From NCBI GenBank assembly GCA_016195205.1, contig JACQAB010000053.1, positions 1 through 9,485 on the forward strand: a stretch of 9,485 nt of DNA, given 5' to 3'. Of this stretch, positions 5,864 to 9,485 are shown piece after piece. The DNA comes from Pseudomonadota bacterium. Its GTDB lineage: Bacteria > Pseudomonadota > Alphaproteobacteria > UBA9219 > RGZA01. The notes beneath the pieces are model-generated. The model had not been told where the DNA came from, made no database searches, and saw nothing but the letters and a program-made list of their open reading frames with translations. Positions within the stretch are counted from its first letter, which is position 1, and each line of letters starts with the position of its first letter. Made by a program: the position numbers and the translations under genes.

Positions 5864-7105
5864 TTACTCCGCAAGCACGACAGATCCCGGCAATGGAATT
5901 TTTTCTGTGCCGAAAGAATCGCAATCATCGTTGAAGTTCGAAGTGCCGGAAAATGAAATAGTGCTGGCGACCAGTTGCAAGCAACTCACGTTTTGACCGT
6001 TGTTGCCATTGAATTGCACATCGGCGCTGGGGAAATAAAGCCCTCCCTGCAATGTCATGCTAGCTCCACCATTAAAAACTTCCTTGGTCGAGCTGGGGGC
6101 GTTGCGGTCTTCCATCATGACCAATCCCTTATAGGTACCAGACGTTTGGGCGGTGAGATTGACCGTGGAACCGCCATTGATTTTTACGGAGCCATAATTA
6201 CCGTTTTTGCCTTCAAGAATAATCGTCACATCGCTGCCCGATATGGAAGCCTGCGCCCCAATGTCGAAATTGCCCTGAAGAATGTAAGTCCCGGAATTGA
6301 GGGTAACCGTGTTGCCTGACACCAGTTTTATTCCATTGCAATAGGTGCCAGGTTGAAAGGTAGTTGATCCGTGACGATTAATTGTCGTGCTAGCACAGGT
6401 AGCCGAGGCCGTCGGAACGCTCAGACCGGCATAGGGATCATCGAGCGGGGTTCGGAAGGTTTGTGCCGGGCTGGAAAGGTCAACTGTATAATTTCCGTAG
6501 TAGTGAATATTGCCGGCCGAGTACATGCTGTTCAAGGTGAGATCGGAATTGCCGCCAATACTGATGGAAGAAGATGTCGTTGAATTCGAAGCCATGACGC
6601 ATTTGCCAGAGGTCAACACGGCGCTGCCGCCCACATCGACAGCATCCAGAGCACTTGAATTAAGAGCCAGGATGCAGGCATTGCTTGGACTGATGTTACG
6701 GCGTGCCACGGCCCGGGCGGTAATGGTCGATCCTTGAACACCTAAGGCCGAAGCGAGAAAACTATGCGAGGACACGCTCACAAGCGCTTCCACCGCGGTG
6801 AGGTCGTTTGTATAGCTACCCGCTGCCGGGGGCGAATTAACAACCACGTTTACCCCGGTGCTATAGCCATTGCGAGCCATTTCGTTTTCGACCAGCGTCG
6901 TAAGATTGGTGGTTGAACCTTGCCCAGATTTGTAAGCCGCCGTAAGAACAGAAGCATCGGCCGCGGATTGCAAATCACGGGCATTCATGTACCAGTTGCC
7001 CGCGTCCAAGGCGAGCCCCCCCATGCCGGCCATAAGCGGCAACAACATGGCCCAAAGGGCAATAATGGTGCCGCGCTGATCAAAAAGAAATCTGTTAAAT
7101 AACAT
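5864..7105 (-). CDS. TadG-like Flp pilus assembly protein with a beta-rich C-terminal domain
   Basis: A 413-residue protein. The N-terminus MLFNRFLFDQRGTIIALWA leads into a membrane helix (about 12-35), then LALDAGNWYMNARDLQSAAD, the typical TadG N-terminal domain. The rest should be outside the cytoplasm. From about residue 140 it carries NACILALNSSALDAVDVGGS and GKCVMASNS, then Gly/Ser/Thr/Asn-rich strands (TLNSGTYILQG, SGSDVTIILEG, SVKINGGSTVNL) that suggest a right-handed beta-helix. Six cysteines could form disulphides. The ending PGSVVLAE is usual for this subgroup. The frame also allows a TTG at 7132 (422 residues). I prefer the ATG at 7105 by length before the RG motif, though neither start has a strong ribosome site. 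First gene of a three-gene cassette. Confidence 0.85.
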   Translation of the reverse strand: MLFNRFLFDQRGTIIALWAMLLPLMAGMGGLALDAGNWYMNARDLQSAADASVLTAAYKSGQGSTTNLTTLVENEMARNGYSTGVNVVVNSPPAAGSYTNDLTAVEALVSVSSHSFLASALGVQGSTITARAVARRNISPSNACILALNSSALDAVDVGGSAVLTSGKCVMASNSTTSSSISIGGNSDLTLNSMYSAGNIHYYGNYTVDLSSPAQTFRTPLDDPYAGLSVPTASATCASTTINRHGSTTFQPGTYCNGIKLVSGNTVTLNSGTYILQGNFDIGAQASISGSDVTIILEGKNGNYGSVKINGGSTVNLTAQTSGTYKGLVMMEDRNAPSSTKEVFNGGASMTLQGGLYFPSADVQFNGNNGQNVSCLQLVASTISFSGTSNFNDDCDSFGTEKIPLPGSVVLAE

Positions 7106-7284
7106 GGCAAAAGTGTCCGGTCGGAGTATCAAGCCAACTCGTTACAAAGAATGGCAAAAGGAGAATTCTCCAGCCTGCTAATTTACGCGCAGAGACTTTA
7201 AGGAATATTTAGGAATCGCGCATATTTGCGGATGTTTTTATGGGCAATTGTTTTCAAATTCGAAGCAATAAAAACCTGCTTTTT
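7106..7284 (-). promoter_or_regulatory. Leader region of the tad cassette with a 12-bp palindrome and repeated boxes
   Basis: This 179-bp gene-free stretch is more AT-rich than its surroundings and must hold the cassette promoter unless transcription runs through from parE. I find GGAGAATTCTCC, a perfect palindrome, at 7160-7171. AGGAAT occurs twice, 10 bp apart (7201-7206 and 7211-7216). ATGGCAAAAG is duplicated at 7104-7113 and 7151-7160, the first copy overlapping the tadG start codon. No convincing -35/-10 pair or full CtrA site (TTAA-N7-TTAA) is visible. Confidence 0.3.
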
Positions 7285-7295
7285 CTAATACTTCA
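7284..7295 (+). repeat. 12-bp direct repeat, left copy
   Basis: TCTAATACTTCA; identical to 7859-7870. This copy covers the stop and last codons of the toxin gene (minus-strand AAG TAT TAG). The two copies bracket the toxin-antitoxin pair 575 bp apart. Confidence 0.5.
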
Positions 7296-7575
7296 GTGTC
7301 CCAGAAGGATCGCGTGCGCCATGACGCATGGCGTGGACAATAATTTCTTCGTCGCGGGCTTCGTAAAAAATAAGATAAGGATATGGCGGCGTGGTCATGC
7401 GCCGGATAGATGGATCATCGGTGGGCGAGCCAATCAGCGGGTGCAAAAGCAAAAGATGTGTTATTGCCTTAATCCTCGCATGCACCCGACTGGCTCCTTG
7501 CGGCGATTGTTCAGTGATATAATCGAGAATCTGTTCTAGATCCGCCAATGCGAGAAGAGAATAGCGAAGTTTCAC
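7285..7575 (-). CDS. ParE/RelE-superfamily toxin of a type II toxin-antitoxin system
   Basis: A 96-residue protein of the usual length for ParE. MKLRYSLLALADLEQILDYI is the family's N-terminal strand and first helix. The C-terminal half, PYPYLIFYEARDEEIIVHAMRHGARDP, carries the central sheet with the Tyr-x-Ile-x-Tyr pattern and the His-x-x-Arg end. ParE-type toxins poison DNA gyrase, while RelE-type toxins cut mRNA on the ribosome. The sequence looks nearer ParE, but the target cannot be settled by eye. The ATG overlaps the stop of the antitoxin gene (ATGA), the normal arrangement that keeps antitoxin ahead of toxin. The frame is intact, so the module may be active. Confidence 0.9.
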   Translation of the reverse strand: MKLRYSLLALADLEQILDYITEQSPQGASRVHARIKAITHLLLLHPLIGSPTDDPSIRRMTTPPYPYLIFYEARDEEIIVHAMRHGARDPSGTLKY

Positions 7576-7802
7576 TGGCCGCGCTTAGCCCAAGCCGCGC
7601 GTACTTGATCATCAGTAGCGTATTCACCGCGCGCAACAGCGGTTTTTGACCGGGCAATCGCAGCCTGTTCTTCGGGCGAGAGCGCCACAGGGCGAGGTTC
7701 ACCATCGTCGGCAAGAGCCAGCATAGCGCGGGCAATCTCGTCCTGGCTATCGGGGGGGAGCCGGCGCACGGCTTCAAGGGCTTCTTCGAGCAAGCTGGTC
7801 AT
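7572..7802 (-). CDS. Antitoxin partner of the ParE-type toxin
   Basis: A 76-residue, acidic protein directly upstream of the toxin and overlapping it by 4 bp. LLEEALEAVRRLPPDSQDEIARAMLALA (about 4-31) is a helical segment repeatedly found in small antitoxins paired with ParE in alphaproteobacteria. LSPEEQAAIARSKTAVARGEYATDDQVRAAWAK (about 41-73) is the likely toxin-wrapping part. It does not look like a ribbon-helix-helix ParD, so the DNA-binding mode is unclear. The ATG at 7802 has no clear Shine-Dalgarno site. A weak promoter (TTGCTA, 17 bp, TAAAGT on the minus strand) would start transcription only a few bases upstream, so a near-leaderless message is possible. Confidence 0.87.
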   Translation of the reverse strand: MTSLLEEALEAVRRLPPDSQDEIARAMLALADDGEPRPVALSPEEQAAIARSKTAVARGEYATDDQVRAAWAKRGQ

Positions 7803-7815
7803 AAACGAACTTTAC

Positions 7816-7858
7816 GCCAATGAAACAATTTTAGCAAGAATGCCAATCTTTATAGCAA
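7816..7858 (-). promoter_or_regulatory. Interleaved direct repeats ahead of the toxin-antitoxin genes
   Basis: In the 57-bp gap between the antitoxin start and the MarR stop, GCCAAT occurs at 7816-7821 and 7842-7847, and TAGCAA at 7832-7837 and 7853-7858. On the minus strand these form two rough copies of TTGCTA...ATTGGC, about 21-26 bp apart. Antitoxin-toxin complexes usually repress their own promoter through repeats in this position. The hexamers are short, so this is only a candidate. Confidence 0.3.
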
Positions 7859-7870
7859 TCTAATACTTCA
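7859..7870 (+). repeat. 12-bp direct repeat, right copy
   Basis: TCTAATACTTCA; identical to 7284-7295. This copy covers the stop and last codons of the MarR gene (minus-strand AAG TAT TAG). See the finding on repeat bracketing. Confidence 0.5.
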
Positions 7871-8306
7871 TCATATTCGTCCAGAAGCGCTCCAGCTTGC
7901 GCAGCTGATCGTTCATGCTGCCCAATTCCTGCTCGCTTAAATTTCCCGAGGCCAGCGCCCCAATTTGCTTCTGAAACTGTTCTTTCATCATTTTATGAAG
8001 AGTCAGGCCTTTTTCAGAAAGCTTCACGCGGATCGAGCGTTTATCGTGCGGCGATTTTTCCTGAAGGATGTAGCCGTTCTCGGTCATCTTTTTCACGTTG
8101 TACGAAACGTTCGATCCCAGGTAATAGCCGCGCGCGGTAAGTTCGCCCACGGTCATTTCATCTTCGCCGATGTTATAAAGAATCAGGGCCTGGACGTTGT
8201 TGATGTCCTGAATGTTACGCTTGTCGAGGTCAATCTTGATGACTTCAAGGTAATAGCGGTGCAGCCGCTCGATCAGCAGCACGGTATCAAGATAGGCATG
8301 ACGCAC
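7860..8306 (-). CDS. MarR-family transcription regulator, LdtR-like
   Basis: A 148-residue winged-helix protein of the usual MarR length. An N-terminal dimer helix (YLDTVLLIERLHRYYLEVIK, about 5-24) is followed by DINNVQALILYNIGEDEMTVGELTARGYYLGSNVSYNVKKMTENGYI, which spans the helix-turn-helix. SPHDKRSIRVKLSEKG is the wing with the MarR Asp-x-Arg signature. A long C-terminal helix pair closes the dimer. The DINNVQAL and YLGSNVSYNVKKM stretches resemble LdtR, an alphaproteobacterial regulator tied to L,D-transpeptidase and stress response; that assignment is from memory of the family. Translation starts at GTG 8306, supported by AAGGAG at 8318-8313, 6 bp upstream. The leader to 8410 holds a repeated AAGCTTA (8363-8369, 8388-8394). 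Confidence 0.9.
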   Translation of the reverse strand: MRHAYLDTVLLIERLHRYYLEVIKIDLDKRNIQDINNVQALILYNIGEDEMTVGELTARGYYLGSNVSYNVKKMTENGYILQEKSPHDKRSIRVKLSEKGLTLHKMMKEQFQKQIGALASGNLSEQELGSMNDQLRKLERFWTNMMKY

Positions 8307-8410
8307 GGCAGGCTCCTTAGATAGGGGAGACGCGAGGGCGGGAGGCGCCCGGAAGGCCTAAAAAGCTTATCCGGAAACCGTGAACTGAAGCTTAACACCC
8401 TTGGGCTATT

Positions 8411-8439
8411 TTGCAAACCGCATGTAGGGCATGTATTCT
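8411..8439 (+). promoter_or_regulatory. Promoter of tRNA-Thr
   Basis: TTGCAA (8411-8416) and TATTCT (8434-8439) are 17 bp apart, a good sigma70-type pair. The mature tRNA begins 10 bp after the -10 box, so the 5' leader would be only a few bases. TTGCAA reads the same on both strands, so it could also serve as a -35 box for the divergent MarR gene with TAAGCT (8394-8389), but that -10 match is poor. Confidence 0.65.
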
Positions 8440-8448
8440 GGCCCCGCA

Positions 8449-8523
8449 GCCGGCATAGCTCAGCGGTAGAGCAGCGGTTTTGTAAACCGAAGGTCGGGAG
8501 TTCAATCCTCTCTGCCGGCACCA
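8449..8523 (+). tRNA. tRNA-Thr (anticodon TGT)
   Basis: A 75-base cloverleaf with encoded CCA. The acceptor stem GCCGGCA pairs with TGCCGGC over all 7 positions. The D stem is GCTC/GAGC, the anticodon loop TTTGTAA gives TGT at 8482-8484 (reads ACA and related Thr codons), and the T arm GGGAG/CTCTC encloses TTCAATC. The first pair of the anticodon stem is a G-A mismatch (positions 27 and 43). A strong hairpin starts at the very end of the CCA. Confidence 0.97.
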
Positions 8524-8553
8524 GGCTTCGCAAGCGCGAGCTTGCGAAGCCTG
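8522..8553. repeat. Perfect 14-bp hairpin joined to the tRNA 3' end
   Basis: Arms 8522-8535 (CAGGCTTCGCAAGC) and 8540-8553 are perfect inverted repeats around the loop GCGA. The first two bases are the last C and A of the tRNA CCA. The stem is strong and GC-rich but has no T-run after it. It could end or pause transcription, or protect the precursor 3' end, or be a dispersed palindrome that settled beside the tRNA. Confidence 0.75.
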
Positions 8554-8557
8554 CCAC

Positions 8558-8605
8558 GCGTAGCCTGAAAGGCGAAGCGGGGCTTTATCCCTGCGCTTGC
8601 TACGC
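8558..8605 (+). other. Structured leader upstream of pyk
   Basis: GCGTAGC (8558-8564) pairs with GCTACGC (8599-8605), and inside it AAGCG (8575-8579) pairs with CGCTT (8594-8598) and GGG (8580-8582) with CCC (8589-8591). A 10-base bulge on the left contains part of an alternative hairpin, GCCT-GAA-AGGC (8563-8573). A small TGGC-GCA-GCCA hairpin follows at 8607-8617. This may be a second palindromic repeat unit or a leader fold for pyk. No known riboswitch is recognised. Confidence 0.4.
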
Positions 8606-8647
8606 CTGGCGCAGCCAGCCTAAGACAAGATTACGAAGGTTCTGCTT

Positions 8648-9485
8648 ATGAAACGTCTCCCTACCCAAACCAAGATCGTCGCCACCTTGGGGCCTTCCAG
8701 CTCCACGCCCGAAAAGCTGCGCGCGTTGTTCGAGGCGGGGGCCGATGTTTTCCGTTTGAACTTCAGCCACGGCACGCATGAGGATCACCGCAAGCGCTAT
8801 GACATGATCCGCGCCCTGGAAAAACAGGTGGGCACACCTATTGCCATTCTGGCCGATCTACAGGGACCCAAATTACGCCTTGGCGTTTTTGCTGGTGGAA
8901 AAATCGCCGTGAAAGCCGGGCAGTCCTTCCGGCTTGATCTGTCCGATACGCCCGGCGATGAAAAACGCGTCAGCTTGCCGCACCCCGAAATTTTCGCGGC
9001 CATCGTGCCCGACAGCATGCTGCTGCTGGATGACGGCAAGGTACGCCTACGGGTGGTGAAATGCGGCAAGGATTACGCTGAAACCATTGTAGAAGCGGGC
9101 ACCGGCCTGTCGGACCGCAAGGGCATTAATGTGCCGGGCGTGATTCTGCCTTTGTCGGCCCTTACCAAAAAAGACTTGGAAGATCTGCAAGCCGCCCTGG
9201 CCATGGGCGTGGACTGGATTGCGCTTTCTTTTGTCCAGCGCCCGGAAGATGTGATCGAGGCGCGCAAGCTGATTGGCACCCGCGCCGCGCTGCTGGCCAA
9301 GATCGAAAAACCCTCGGCCCTGCATCATTTAAAGAAAATCGTGGATGCGGCCGACGGGCTGATGGTGGCCCGCGGGGATCTGGGCGTGGAGATGCCCCTG
9401 GAAGACGTGCCCTCGGCGCAGAAGCGCATTGTTCAGGAATCGCGCGCGCAGGGTAAGCCGGTGATTGTCGCCACCCAGATGCTGG
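8648..9485 (+). CDS. pyk: Pyruvate kinase (3' end outside the window)
   Basis: Catalyses phosphoenolpyruvate plus ADP to pyruvate plus ATP, the last step of glycolysis. The visible 279 residues start at ATG 8648, with GAAGG 8 bp upstream. They include TKIVATLGPSS (8-18), the substrate-binding RLNFSHG (36-42), LQGPKLRLG (71-79) at the entry to the B domain (about 70-165), the catalytic lysine in AKIEKP (Lys218, Glu220), and the metal/substrate loop MVARGDLGVE (239-248). The last visible residues, PVIVATQML, match the start of the next conserved barrel strand. The usual length is about 470-480 residues, so roughly the last 40 percent is missing only because the window ends. Frame and motifs are intact. 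Confidence 0.96.
   Translation, partial: MKRLPTQTKIVATLGPSSSTPEKLRALFEAGADVFRLNFSHGTHEDHRKRYDMIRALEKQVGTPIAILADLQGPKLRLGVFAGGKIAVKAGQSFRLDLSDTPGDEKRVSLPHPEIFAAIVPDSMLLLDDGKVRLRVVKCGKDYAETIVEAGTGLSDRKGINVPGVILPLSALTKKDLEDLQAALAMGVDWIALSFVQRPEDVIEARKLIGTRAALLAKIEKPSALHHLKKIVDAADGLMVARGDLGVEMPLEDVPSAQKRIVQESRAQGKPVIVATQML

Noticed and set aside
7172..7284. CtrA-type site upstream of tadG
   Set aside because: TAAA and TTAA words are present but the TTAA-N7-TTAA spacing is not met.
7263..7284. Plus-strand terminator-like AAGCA...TGCTTTTTC
   Set aside because: The stem is 5 bp with a long loop, and no plus-strand gene precedes it.
8273..8557. Minus-strand open frame of 94 codons containing AERIELPTFGLQNRCSTAELCR
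   Set aside because: It is the reverse strand of tRNA-Thr and its flanks. This phrase is a well-known artefact of translating tRNA genes in antisense.

Overview
The window looks like part of an alphaproteobacterial chromosome. The evidence is a short-form prolyl-tRNA synthetase (436 residues, no full editing insertion) followed by lolC and lolD in an order common in that class, an LdtR-like MarR regulator, TadE/TadG proteins with rhizobial-type cysteine signatures, and the genome-scattered palindrome whose translation reads 'HPREGGDP'. I cannot name the genus.

Layout. (1) Bases 1-194: the tail of an unidentified gene, then two inverted copies of a palindromic repeat ending just before proS. 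(2) 195-1505: proS (+). Its 3' end overlaps, tail to tail, a 128-residue orphan gene (1495-1881, -) that has a near-consensus promoter, a palindromic operator candidate and a strong ribosome binding site. (3) 1951-4997: a tight + strand cluster of lolC, lolD (8 bp overlap) and a tail-anchored protein with a degenerate NERD-like nuclease fold. The first two move lipoproteins from the inner membrane to the outer membrane; the job of the third is unknown. (4) 7105-5026 (-): a three-gene TadG/TadE/TadE pseudopilin cassette with coupled reading frames and no other tad genes in view. (5) 7802-7285 (-): a ParE-type toxin and its antitoxin, overlapping by 4 bp. A 12-bp direct repeat brackets the module, and one copy sits on the stop codon of the next gene. 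(6) 8306-7860 (-): an LdtR-like MarR regulator with a GTG start. (7) 8411-8523 (+): tRNA-Thr(TGT) with its own promoter, followed by strong hairpins. (8) 8648 to the end (+): pyruvate kinase, cut by the window edge.

Most of the window is housekeeping (translation, lipoprotein export, glycolysis) with accessory pieces set between. I do not see a clear new defence or mobile system. The points most worth following are the NERD-like membrane protein next to lolCD, the orphan antisense gene with its operator, and the repeat-bracketed toxin-antitoxin module. Domain calls come from recognising motifs by eye, with no database search.
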